The notes under the pieces: model-generated
Database searches by the model: none
Seen by the model: the letters and a program-made list of their open reading frames with translations, nothing else
What the model was told of the DNA's origin: nothing
Made by a program: the position numbers and the translations under genes
From: Chryseobacterium aureum
GTDB lineage: Bacteria > Bacteroidota > Bacteroidia > Flavobacteriales > Weeksellaceae
NCBI RefSeq assembly: GCF_003971235.1
Contig: NZ_CP034661.1
Span: forward strand, 310,001-374,000
DNA: 64,000 bases
Direction: 5' to 3'
Part shown: positions 27,194-35,319 of the stretch, one piece after another
Position numbering within the stretch: position 1 is the stretch's first letter
Layout: the number at the start of each line of letters is the position of its first letter

Positions 27194-28633
27194 ATGAGAA
27201 AACTAATTGTAAGTTGTTTTGTAGTAGGTATTGCCATCAACGTCAATGCTCAGAATTATTGGAAAAAAAATGCAGGGAAAACAGCTAAAGTAGTCCTTAC
27301 CAATTCGAAAGCAAATGAGAAAATGGCGGATAAAGGAGCCGTTACTTTTCAACAGTTCGGGCAGCCTAAAGAAACAGATGCCTGTATTTTTGTAGCTCCG
27401 AACTTTAAATATCAAAAGTTAATCGGTATCGGAGGTGCTATTACAGATGCCTCGGCAGAAACCTTTTATAAAATGCCGAAGAACAGGCAGAAGGAAATTC
27501 TGGAGGCCTATTTCGGAAAAAACGGATTGGGATATACCGTTGTCCGTACCAATATGAATTCCTGTGACTTTTCCAGCGATTCTTATACGTATGTAGAAGA
27601 TAACGATACTTCCCTGAAGACATTCAATGTGGCTCATGATGAAAAGTATAAGATTCCAATGATCAAAGAAGCCCAGAAAGCGATTGGAAATAATTTTACA
27701 TTCTATTTCTCACCCTGGAGTCCGCCGGCATGGATGAAATCAAACCAAAGCTTATACAAGGGAGGCAGACTGGAAAATCAGTATTACCAGATCTGGGCAG
27801 ATTATTATATCAAATTCATTAAGGAATATGAAAAAAGAGGCATTAATATCTGGGGATTAACCGTTCAGAATGAACCAATGGCTACCCAAAGCTGGGAGTC
27901 GTGCATCTACACTGCTGAAGAAGAAGGAGAGTTCCTGAAAAAGAATCTTGGGCCAACCCTCTGGAAAAACGGATATAAAGATAAAAAAGTGATGATCTGG
28001 GACCATAACAGAGATCTGATCTATCAGAGAGCAACCACTACCTTAAGCGATCCGGAAACCTCAAAATATGCCAGCGGTATCGGATACCACTGGTATGAAA
28101 CATGGAATAATAAAACCCAGCTGTTTGACAATTTAGCAGAAACTCACAGAGCTTTTCCGGATAAATTCCTTGCGTTCACCGAAGGATGTAAAGAACAGTT
28201 TAATATGGACAAAATCTATGACGTAAGCCTTGGGGAGCTCTACAGCAAAAATATGTTGAATGACTTTAACAAAGGAAATGCCCTATGGACAGACTGGAAT
28301 ATCCTGCTTGATGAAACGGGAGGACCCAATCACAAAGGAAACTTCTGCTTTTCGCCCATTATAGCAGATACGAAGACAGGAGAGGTATTCTACACCTACG
28401 AATACTACTATATAGGACATGTTTCAAAATATATCAAACCAAATGCGCAGAGAATCGGAAGTTCTTCCAACAGAGCAGCCCTTACCTCCTCAGCATTTAT
28501 GAATGAAAATGGCCAGCTGGTAACCGTTATCATGAACGATTCAGACAATGATATTGAAACCAACCTTTGGATTGAAGGAATGGCTGCCAAACTGAATGCT
28601 CCGGCACACTCTATACAGACCGTAATTTTATAA
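27194..28633 (+). CDS. GH30 family glycoside hydrolase, second copy, soluble exported
   Basis: The start at 27194 gives the signal peptide MRKLIVSCFVVGIAINVNAQ; the ATG at 27152 would add 14 charged residues ahead of it and is rejected. The 479-residue enzyme has acid/base E227 in TVQNEPMATQSWES and nucleophile E330 in AFTEGCKEQF, with the FSPWSPPAWMKSN loop. It is closer in style to the classic glucosylceramidase/beta-1,6-glucanase group than the first GH30 and lacks a lipobox, so it should act in the periplasm. It is the last gene of the glucan operon, ending at a very strong hairpin. Confidence 0.92.
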   Translation: MRKLIVSCFVVGIAINVNAQNYWKKNAGKTAKVVLTNSKANEKMADKGAVTFQQFGQPKETDACIFVAPNFKYQKLIGIGGAITDASAETFYKMPKNRQKEILEAYFGKNGLGYTVVRTNMNSCDFSSDSYTYVEDNDTSLKTFNVAHDEKYKIPMIKEAQKAIGNNFTFYFSPWSPPAWMKSNQSLYKGGRLENQYYQIWADYYIKFIKEYEKRGINIWGLTVQNEPMATQSWESCIYTAEEEGEFLKKNLGPTLWKNGYKDKKVMIWDHNRDLIYQRATTTLSDPETSKYASGIGYHWYETWNNKTQLFDNLAETHRAFPDKFLAFTEGCKEQFNMDKIYDVSLGELYSKNMLNDFNKGNALWTDWNILLDETGGPNHKGNFCFSPIIADTKTGEVFYTYEYYYIGHVSKYIKPNAQRIGSSSNRAALTSSAFMNENGQLVTVIMNDSDNDIETNLWIEGMAAKLNAPAHSIQTVIL

Positions 28634-28658
28634 TATCATATTAATATTATTTTTGACA

Positions 28659-28689
28659 GAATCGGCGGCCTCGAAGAGGCCGCCGATTC
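28659..28689. terminator. Strong hairpin terminator closing the glucan operon
   Basis: A 14-bp perfect G/C-rich stem (28659-28672 with 28676-28689) has a 3-nt loop and lies between convergent genes, with T/A runs on each side. It is the strongest hairpin in the window. Confidence 0.85.
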
Positions 28690-28721
28690 GCATTTAAAAT
28701 ATCTTTAGAAGTAGATAAAAA

Positions 28722-30587
28722 CTATTGTACAGAAAACTTCCCGGAAATCTTTCCGTTACTGTTTTGAGCATTATAGAAATAAATTCCGGTTCTCATTCCC
28801 GAAGTGGAAATGATCGTATTACCAGCTTTCGTTTGCTGGGATTTTATTGTTAATCCTTCTGCGTTAATGATCGTCAATTCATAGTTATTTCCGTTTTCAG
28901 GAAGATGGATAGTAAGATTTTCACCCTGTTTTACAGGATTAGGATAAGCCGTAGAAGTCATTTCCTGTTTTGCAGACATCGTGGATGTTGTTACCTGCTC
29001 AAGCACCCATTGATGATTTACTCCAGCGATACCGTTTATATCCTGATCCCAGATATTAATATTCGTACCCGAAGTTTGTGAATTGCCAGGATTATCCATA
29101 GCTTTCATATTCGATAATGCGGTTCCAATGACAAAAGCACTTGAAGTATAAGGTCTCAGTACCCACTGTTGATTATTTCCACCATGTTTAGGATACTGTA
29201 CCAGTGTAGTACCATTGCTTATATTGGATGCAGGAACATCAATTGCCAGACCCGAAGCACGGTTCGTAATGATGTAATTATTTCCTGTTTTTTCCAGTTT
29301 CCATTGTTGGGCAACATTAGTGCTAAAAGGATATTGAACCATTTTGGTATTGGCAGAAGTACTGTAATTGGCGGGGCTGATGTATAGACTGCTTCCTACG
29401 CATTTTATTCGGTAATAAGCATTCGGATCAATGGTAGGTGATGTTATAATGGAGTTGATGGTAAGGTTATTATACCCGAAATTGGATGTTTGTTTAAAAA
29501 TGTCTTCCAATACCACACTCACATAATATTTTCCCGGCTGGGAATTGGCAGGAAGCGGTACCTGCGCACTTCTCTGATCGGGACGAATACCTGTAACCAC
29601 CGCTACAGGAGTATAAGAATTTGCCCAGCTGGCTTCAGTATATAATGAAACTTTATAGGAAAACTGGGGACTTGTGGTTTCTGAGTTGACCCAGTTTACA
29701 TTCACCGAATTATTTGAAGTATTATAAGATGGAGTAACAGCAGTCACAGTAACAGGTATCGTTGTTGAAGGTTTTGTGCCTTCCTGAGTAATTCCGTTAA
29801 AAGTTACCGAGCTGCCGGCAGGTGCCGGAGCGGTTCCACAGGAAGTTACCTTAATGGCAGTATTATTGAAAGCTGTTTCGGCTCCCCACGATCCTGTTCC
29901 TGCCGAAGCGGTATATCGCGAAGGTTTGGACCAGTTTCCCCCTGCATTCATACTCCAGAAGTTTCTGAAATATCCGCAGCGGGTGGCTTTGCTGGCAGCA
30001 GCGTTCCAATTTTCTACAAAGCCTCCCAGTTTGGTGCCTGTGAATTTCGCATCGTTTTCAGGAGTGACAATCGTGACATAGTGCTTCCACTTTCCGGTGC
30101 CATAATCAAACATAAAGAATCCGATTCTGGTTTTTCCGTCACCGGTAGACCATCTTCTTACCACGGTAGCATACCAGATTCCTGGTGTCCATGGCATAGG
30201 ATTGTCGGTGTGAAGCCCCGTTCCTTCTCCTCCGAACCCATCTACGAAAGTATTGGGAGCAGTATATTCTGTAGTACACTGCGGAACATTGGTATCCTGG
30301 AGATCCCACATGGAAAAAATGTTGTTGTAGATTTCATTCTGTTTGTACTGAATTCCCGCATATCCGCCCCGCGGGCCCAGAGAAAAATTCAGGGTAGAAT
30401 AATAGGTGTTTACTTTCTTACAGGTATTGTCTGCCATTACTTCAGAATACCAGAGTTCACCCGAGTTAGCCATATCAAAACCTTCAAGATAAGGGCCCCA
30501 GCTTGGGCACGTTTGTGCATTTAATGCATTGAATAGTGAGCTTACAGCAACACATAACATGGCTGTACAGGATTTAATTTTTTTCAT
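28722..30587 (-). CDS. DUF3472 protein with ricin-type lectin and T9SS sorting domains
   Basis: The ATG at 30587 (MKKIKSCTAMLCVAVSS...) gives a signal peptide and is preferred to the TTG two codons upstream. Residues about 30-260 resemble DUF3472 (GYAGIQ, FSMWD, GFGGEGTG, WYATVVRRW). A linker of immunoglobulin/fibronectin type follows (about 280-385). Residues about 395-535 form a ricin B-type beta-trefoil with QxW repeats (AQQWKLEK, NQQWVLRP, NHQWVLEQ). A type A T9SS domain (AYPNPVKQGENLTIHLP to the end) closes it. It is therefore a secreted carbohydrate-binding protein; the role of DUF3472 is unknown. It converges on the glucan operon, so a glycan role is plausible. Confidence 0.8.
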   Translation of the reverse strand: MKKIKSCTAMLCVAVSSLFNALNAQTCPSWGPYLEGFDMANSGELWYSEVMADNTCKKVNTYYSTLNFSLGPRGGYAGIQYKQNEIYNNIFSMWDLQDTNVPQCTTEYTAPNTFVDGFGGEGTGLHTDNPMPWTPGIWYATVVRRWSTGDGKTRIGFFMFDYGTGKWKHYVTIVTPENDAKFTGTKLGGFVENWNAAASKATRCGYFRNFWSMNAGGNWSKPSRYTASAGTGSWGAETAFNNTAIKVTSCGTAPAPAGSSVTFNGITQEGTKPSTTIPVTVTAVTPSYNTSNNSVNVNWVNSETTSPQFSYKVSLYTEASWANSYTPVAVVTGIRPDQRSAQVPLPANSQPGKYYVSVVLEDIFKQTSNFGYNNLTINSIITSPTIDPNAYYRIKCVGSSLYISPANYSTSANTKMVQYPFSTNVAQQWKLEKTGNNYIITNRASGLAIDVPASNISNGTTLVQYPKHGGNNQQWVLRPYTSSAFVIGTALSNMKAMDNPGNSQTSGTNINIWDQDINGIAGVNHQWVLEQVTTSTMSAKQEMTSTAYPNPVKQGENLTIHLPENGNNYELTIINAEGLTIKSQQTKAGNTIISTSGMRTGIYFYNAQNSNGKISGKFSVQ

Positions 30588-30738
30588 ATACAATTTATTT
30601 GGTAGTGGATAAGTTATGAATTTTTAATTGATTTTTAAAAAATAATAATGAATTATGTTTTTGTATTTTTAAATAGTAAATGTTTTATGTTAGTTTTTTC
30701 ATTAATTTTAATTATATTTTTTAACAAAAATAAATTCC

Positions 30739-31749
30739 ATGGAAACAATATCAAATGAGGAATTCTATGCCGGCTTGCAGCAACTTCCCAAGCCCCATTA
30801 TCCTTTCCCGCATTTTTTTCATCCTGATATGCAGGAACAGAGAGAAGAATATTATCAATGGATTGATAAAGAATATGCTTTTCACAGTAAAGAGGCTCGC
30901 GAGAAACATAAATTGCATAATCTTACAGATATCGCAGCAAGAGGCTGCCCCTTCCTTAAGAATCTTGCTGAACTCCGGCCGTTAGCCAATTATACAGCCA
31001 ACGGAGCCATGATGGACGATTACTTTGACCGTTGTTCCAGAGATGAAATGTATCAGATCATGCATCGGATCATTGATCTGTTATCAGGAGCTAATCCTGA
31101 AGAACCTTCTGAAAATGGTGTTTTTCATCTATTCTGGGTGTTGAGGCAGGATGCTATTCAATGTGGTATTCCCAAAAACATCTATAAAAGATTTGTAAAA
31201 TCAATACAGGATGTATTGATAGGCTATTCGGAAGAAAAAACCTATTACCGGGCAAATATTGTTCCGCCATTACCGGTGTATCTGCTGATCAGAGAAGCCA
31301 CAAGCGGTGTACAGCCGTACTGTGATTATGCAGTGCTGCAGAAAGAATACCGTCAGCTGCCGGATGAAATTTTTGAGCACCCTCATATCCGGCGTATCTA
31401 TACTTTATGTTCTTTAATGATTGGTATACACAATGATATAATCTCTTTACCCAAAGAAATTCATCGTGACGGTGATACAATGAATCTTGTAAAAGTTTTG
31501 CAGAAAGAACATGCATCATCATTATCTGAAGCGTATATGAAAGCTCTGGAAATTCATGATCAATATTTAAAAGAATTTTTGGTGCTGCAAGACCATCTTC
31601 CTCCTTTTGGGAACTTGCAGCGTGAAGTGTACAGTTATGTACAGGATCTGGGGATTATGATCGCCGGGGTATATGCCTGGCATACTCATGATACATCCCG
31701 ATATGTAAATGGAGGCTATGTGGAAGGGGAGTTTTCAATCCAGAAATAA
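30739..31749 (+). CDS. Class I terpene synthase, stand-alone
   Basis: The 336-residue protein has all class I terpene cyclase motifs. The Asp-rich motif is MMDDYFD with D93, D94 and D97. The NSE triad is HNDIISLPKE with N232, S236 and E240. A probable diphosphate sensor is R185 in IREATSGVQPY, and a C-terminal RY pair lies in HDTSRYVNG. It should bind three Mg ions and cyclise a linear prenyl diphosphate (C15 or C20) in the cytosol. There is no neighbouring prenyltransferase, P450 or methyltransferase, so it is an orphan. Diterpene synthases have been reported from Chryseobacterium; whether this is one of them cannot be told here. The upstream 150 bp are very A/T-rich. Confidence 0.88.
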   Translation: METISNEEFYAGLQQLPKPHYPFPHFFHPDMQEQREEYYQWIDKEYAFHSKEAREKHKLHNLTDIAARGCPFLKNLAELRPLANYTANGAMMDDYFDRCSRDEMYQIMHRIIDLLSGANPEEPSENGVFHLFWVLRQDAIQCGIPKNIYKRFVKSIQDVLIGYSEEKTYYRANIVPPLPVYLLIREATSGVQPYCDYAVLQKEYRQLPDEIFEHPHIRRIYTLCSLMIGIHNDIISLPKEIHRDGDTMNLVKVLQKEHASSLSEAYMKALEIHDQYLKEFLVLQDHLPPFGNLQREVYSYVQDLGIMIAGVYAWHTHDTSRYVNGGYVEGEFSIQK

Positions 31750-31775
31750 TTACCAGTTTAAAATAGGGTAACAGA

Positions 31776-31806
31776 AAAACCCATGAAATAAAAATTCATG
31801 GGTTTT
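31776..31806. terminator. Bidirectional terminator between terpene synthase and fabI
   Basis: A 12-bp stem (31776-31787 with 31795-31806) has a 7-nt A-rich loop. The A run on the left and T run on the right serve both converging genes. Confidence 0.75.
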
Positions 31807-31855
31807 AGGTATGGTAAACGAATTGTTAATCCGCTATTTTTTAGATCAATACTTC

Positions 31856-32665
31856 TTATTCAGTATCATACTTGCTGATTACTTTCTGGGTAACTCCTGA
31901 GCTGCTGAAACCTCCATCATGGAAAAGATTCTGCATCGTAACTTTCTTGGTAAGATCAGAGAATAGCGTTACACAGTAGTCTGCACATTCAAGAGCAGTA
32001 GCATTTCCTAGTGGAGACATATCTTCCGCATATCCAAGAAATCCTCCGAAACCTTTCACACCGCTACCCGCAGTAGTCATGGTAGGAGACTGAGAAACGG
32101 TATTCACACGTACTTTTCTTTCACCCCAGTAGTTTCCGAACGTTCTTGCAATACTTTCCAGATAGGCTTTATTGTCAGACATATCGTTATAATCCGGAAA
32201 CGTTCTCTGAGCAGCAATATAAGTAAGTGCCAGAATGCTTCCCCACTCATTCATACAGTCTTTTTCCCAGGCTACACGCATTACTTTGTGGAAAGAAACA
32301 GCGGAAATATCCCAGCCTTTTTCTAACCAGTCGTAGTTCATCTCTGTATAATGTTTTCCTTTTCTTACGTTGATAGACATCCCGATAGAGTGAAGGATAA
32401 AGTCAATTTTTCCAAATTTTGCAACAGCGGCATCAAAAAGTTTTTCAAGATCTTCTACAGAAGTAGCATCAGCACCTATTACTTCAGAACCTGTTTTTTC
32501 TGCTAAACCATTAAGTTCTCCCATTCTCAAAGCAATAGGAGCATTGGATAAAATAAATTCAGCACCTTCCTCATGGCATCTTTCAGCAACTTTCCATGCG
32601 ATAGATTGTTCATTAAGGGCTCCAAAAATAATTCCCTTTTTGCCTTTAAGTAAACCGTATGACAT
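31856..32665 (-). CDS. fabI: Enoyl-[acyl-carrier-protein] reductase (NADH) FabI
   Basis: The 269-residue short-chain dehydrogenase has the FabI form of the cofactor motif (GALNEQSIAW) and catalytic Y159 and K166 in the Y-x6-K arrangement (DYNDMSDNKAY), with a second tyrosine at 149. FabI carries out the last reduction step of each fatty-acid elongation round and is the triclosan target in other species. The segment ALTYIAAQRTFPDYN differs from enterobacterial FabI but follows the flavobacterial form. A -7 box lies 25 nt upstream. Confidence 0.92.
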   Translation of the reverse strand: MSYGLLKGKKGIIFGALNEQSIAWKVAERCHEEGAEFILSNAPIALRMGELNGLAEKTGSEVIGADATSVEDLEKLFDAAVAKFGKIDFILHSIGMSINVRKGKHYTEMNYDWLEKGWDISAVSFHKVMRVAWEKDCMNEWGSILALTYIAAQRTFPDYNDMSDNKAYLESIARTFGNYWGERKVRVNTVSQSPTMTTAGSGVKGFGGFLGYAEDMSPLGNATALECADYCVTLFSDLTKKVTMQNLFHDGGFSSSGVTQKVISKYDTE

Positions 32666-32689
32666 AATTTTTTAATGTTTATTATACTA

Positions 32690-32697
32690 CAAATGTA
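32690..32697 (-). promoter_or_regulatory. -7 promoter box for fabI
   Basis: On the minus strand the bases read TACATTTG, a perfect TAnnTTTG, about 25 nt before the start codon. Confidence 0.55.
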
Positions 32698-32724
32698 ACA
32701 ATAATTGTGCTTATGGCATAATAA

Positions 32725-32758
32725 AAAATGGAGCCTTATCAATTTAAGACTCCATTTT
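32725..32758 (-). terminator. Terminator of the small helical protein gene
   Basis: A 9-bp outer stem (AAAATGGAG with CTCCATTTT), one mismatch and a 4-bp inner stem are followed on the minus strand by a T run. Confidence 0.7.
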
Positions 32759-32785
32759 ATTGAAAATATTTATATGACTGAAATA

Positions 32786-33085
32786 CTAATTGGTTTTCTT
32801 ATTCCATTCTGCCTTTACATCTTCAGCTGCATCTTTTGTTTTTTCCCATGCTTCATCTGCTTTATCTTTGATATCCTCCCAGGCATCGGATACATTAGCT
32901 TTTACCCTGTCTAACCAGTCTTCCTGGCTGGCTTCCTGATCATTATTCCTCTTCTCATTGATGTAATCTTTAGCCTTGTCTGCCAATTCATTGATTTTCC
33001 ATTTTGTATTGTCCGCTGCATTCTGTAAAGAATTTTCTACATTGTTTACTGCATTTTCCGCTTTGTTGTACTCTGAATTGTTCAT
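32786..33085 (-). CDS. Small charged amphipathic-helix protein, LEA/YtxH-like
   Basis: The ATG at 33085 (MNNSEYNKAENAV) gives 99 residues; the longer reading has no sensible N-terminus. The protein is almost entirely charged or small residues with no cysteine or signal peptide. The second half repeats an 11-residue-like pattern with tryptophans (SDAWEDIKDKADEAWEKT then KDAAEDVKAEW). This is the look of late-embryogenesis-abundant or apolipoprotein-like stress proteins, which form helices at membranes or on drying. Function is unknown. It is a single-gene unit with its own terminator. Confidence 0.65.
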   Translation of the reverse strand: MNNSEYNKAENAVNNVENSLQNAADNTKWKINELADKAKDYINEKRNNDQEASQEDWLDRVKANVSDAWEDIKDKADEAWEKTKDAAEDVKAEWNKKTN

Positions 33086-33224
33086 AATAGTATAAATTTT
33101 AGTTTGGTAGTGGTAATTAAACAAGAACTATTCCTAAAATCAGGACCGTCTGTTAAAGTTTTCATAATGTTTTGTTATCTATTTCTAAATCCATAATAAC
33201 TGTATTTATGAAAAGATGATAATT

Positions 33225-33637
33225 ATGAAAAAAATTCGCTGCGGATGGTGTGAAAAAGAGGAGATATCTACAGAAAGTATCATAAAAAAATAGCTGCTTT
33301 TTCCCATAAAAGATAGAAAAACTCATGAACAGTCTGGGAAGTAGAAGAAACAGACTGAAAACCCTGTAAGCTGCCACCCATGCACAGTAATTTATGGAAG
33401 TCCAAAAGGAGTTTGACATTTTCTATCAATATATCTCGGAGTTTTATAGAGTGCCCCCCATTGATAGCTGTCCTGAAACATTATCCGATGTTCCCGCCAC
33501 GACCGAAATTTCGGATCTTATTTCCCAACTTAAAAAAAGGATTCAAATTCGTGGGTTCTACAGTAATCTAAACCCATATGCAGGCTGCCGGAATGATTAA
33601 TGCTCATCTCAAAGACTGTTTTACCGGAATCAAATAG
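33225..33637 (+). pseudogene. tag: Decayed 3-methyladenine DNA glycosylase I (tag) gene
   Basis: Four fragments in three frames read as Tag in correct order on the plus strand. They are MKKIRCGWCEKEE (from 33225), then DIYRKYH after a frameshift (33263), then NRLKTL-stop-AATHAQ-stop-FMEVQKEFDIFYQYI (33313 on), then GFKFVGSTVI-stop-THMQAAGMINAHLKDC (to 33637) after a second frameshift in an A run near 33530. In-frame stops are TAA at 33367, 33388 and 33569. About 45-50 residues between YRKYH and the IEKL segment are missing. The zinc-binding Cys and His of the family are still recognisable at both ends. An intact Tag has about 190 residues and removes 3-methyladenine from DNA; this copy cannot. 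Confidence 0.85.
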
Positions 33638-33849
33638 TTGTTTTTTATTCAAAATTTAGTGATGTTTGTTATTAATTATATAATTAAAAAAGTTAAGCAG
33701 GAAATTAGAGATATCTGCAAAACCTAATGAATACTTCATTTAATAAATGCCTGATATTTAAACATTTTTCATTGTTTTGTGATTAACCTCTGTTTTAATC
33801 ACCATAATGTGTTTTTAATTGTTGTTTTTTCAAAAAAATCAGTGTTTTG
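33638..33849. other. A/T-rich gap between the tag remnant and the YadA-head gene
   Basis: No open frame, hairpin or repeat stands out. The stretch is A/T-rich and ends in the promoter of the next gene. Confidence 0.4.
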
Positions 33850-33879
33850 TTGATTTATTTTTAAAAATTCGTATATTTG
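33850..33879 (+). promoter_or_regulatory. Promoter of the YadA-head protein gene
   Basis: A TTG at 33850-33852 and a perfect -7 box TATATTTG at 33872-33879 are 19 nt apart. The box ends 20 nt before ATG 33900. Confidence 0.65.
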
Positions 33880-33899
33880 CGCCTCCTAAAATTACAGGA

Positions 33900-35177
33900 A
33901 TGCAAAAAAACTATAAACTACAGTACGCTCTTTTTTTATTATTTTTCAATTGTTTTATATATGCTCAGGTTGGGATAGGAACTCCAAGTCCGGCACCTTC
34001 TGCCATGCTTCATATCAATGCCAGTCATAAAGGAGTACTTCTTCCCAGTGTTGCTTTGACATCTACCACTGATAATGTTACAGTTCCTTCACCTGCTGAC
34101 GGGCTGATCGTATGGAACAGCGGAACTTCCACACTTACAGAAATCGGATTTTATTACTGGTTTGAATCAAAATGGAACAAAATTCTGGCAAACGGAGGGA
34201 CTCCCACAAAAATAGAAGATGGCGCCAGTTGGAATCTTACAGGTACCAATGTTGGAAATTATGGCGGTGCAAATACAACCCTTGCTTTAGGGACAAAAAC
34301 ATATGATGACCTGATTTTTAAAGTAAATGCGTTAACAGCAGCAAGGTTAGGCGTTGATAACTCAGTGAGCTTAGGAACGGGTTCAAATGCAGGGCAAAAT
34401 GGTGTCGCCATTGGAAGTGCCAATTCAGCATTTATGGGAATAGCCATAGGAAGCGCTACAACAGTATCCGGAAATGAAGCTTTGGCAGTAGGAAATAAAA
34501 CTACAGCAGCGGGCTTCAGATCTACAGCCATAGGATTTCATGCACAGACTAACAGTAATGAATCTGTGGCGGTTGGAAATAACTCTTCAGCAGATGGATT
34601 TCAGTCTATCGCTTTGGGATACAATGCAAAAACCAATACCAACAGCGAAACTGCCTTAGGATATAATGCGGTAACAAACAGCCAGAATTCAACAGCATTG
34701 GGCTCTGGGGCTAATGCACTGGGACAATATTCAACAGCGGTAGGGTACGGAGCCACGACTTCACAGGCCAATGCCATTGTGTTGGGGAATAATAATGCCA
34801 ATGTGGGAATCGGGACCGGTACCCCGAATGTCTCTGCAAAACTGGATGTAAGCGGACAGTTTAAGCTGGGTGAGAAAGGCAGCGTGCAGAAAAATCAGAT
34901 CAGCTTTGAAACATGGCCTGGAATTTCCATCAGTAATTTGCCGTCTGGAAAATCTACAACGATTGATATTGCGGTTCCGAATGGTTATCAGCCTGGCTCT
35001 ACAAAAGCTGTTGTGGTGGTTTCTCCGGCAGGGGATTTTGCAGGAAATTCTTCATTTTCTATCTCAAATCCAAGGCTTACCTCTGCATCAAGCATTACGG
35101 TTAATCTCACCAATATTTCTGGCAATGCAAACAGCCTGTACTCCGGACATTTTTATGTAATGATCAATGAGTTTTAA
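33900..35177 (+). CDS. Secreted protein with YadA-like head repeats
   Basis: The promoter position fixes the start at 33900 (MQKNYKLQYALFLLFF..., signal peptide ending FIYAQ). After a tail-fibre-like segment (VGIGTPSPAPSAMLHINASHKGVLLP style, about 25-115) the protein holds roughly eight 14-residue repeats of the YadA/trimeric-autotransporter head type (VAIGSAN, IAIGSAT, LAVGNKT, TAIGFHA, VAVGNNS, IALGYNA, TALGYNA, TALGSGA, TAVGYGA). A compact C-terminal beta domain of about 95 residues follows. There is no YadA membrane anchor and no T9SS sorting domain, so the export and attachment route is unclear. Total length is 425 residues. Confidence 0.75.
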   Translation: MQKNYKLQYALFLLFFNCFIYAQVGIGTPSPAPSAMLHINASHKGVLLPSVALTSTTDNVTVPSPADGLIVWNSGTSTLTEIGFYYWFESKWNKILANGGTPTKIEDGASWNLTGTNVGNYGGANTTLALGTKTYDDLIFKVNALTAARLGVDNSVSLGTGSNAGQNGVAIGSANSAFMGIAIGSATTVSGNEALAVGNKTTAAGFRSTAIGFHAQTNSNESVAVGNNSSADGFQSIALGYNAKTNTNSETALGYNAVTNSQNSTALGSGANALGQYSTAVGYGATTSQANAIVLGNNNANVGIGTGTPNVSAKLDVSGQFKLGEKGSVQKNQISFETWPGISISNLPSGKSTTIDIAVPNGYQPGSTKAVVVVSPAGDFAGNSSFSISNPRLTSASSITVNLTNISGNANSLYSGHFYVMINEF

Positions 35178-35207
35178 ATCCTATTTTTTGTTATAGTTAA
35201 TAGGGTG

Positions 35208-35238
35208 TAAAGGACTTCCGGACGGGGGTTCTTTTTTT
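35208..35238 (+). terminator. Weak hairpin and T run after the YadA-head gene
   Basis: A 7-bp stem containing one G-U pair (AAAGGAC with GTTCTTT) encloses a G/C-rich loop and runs into a seven-T tract. Confidence 0.45.
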
Positions 35239-35259
35239 ATTTCCTTTATGAATATTAAA

Positions 35260-35290
35260 TTGAAATACGCCGGTAAATAGAGTATTTTTG
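35260..35290 (+). promoter_or_regulatory. Promoter of the NAD(P)-binding protein gene
   Basis: A TTG at 35260-35262 and the -7 box TATTTTTG at 35283-35290 are 20 nt apart. The box ends 29 nt before the ATG. Confidence 0.6.
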
Positions 35291-35319
35291 TATCATTAAA
35301 AGAAAATCACTTTCGAAAT

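Noticed and set aside
33162-33419. Minus-strand open frame over the tag remnant
   Set aside because: It has no recognisable domain, and the plus strand reads as tag fragments, which explains the region better.
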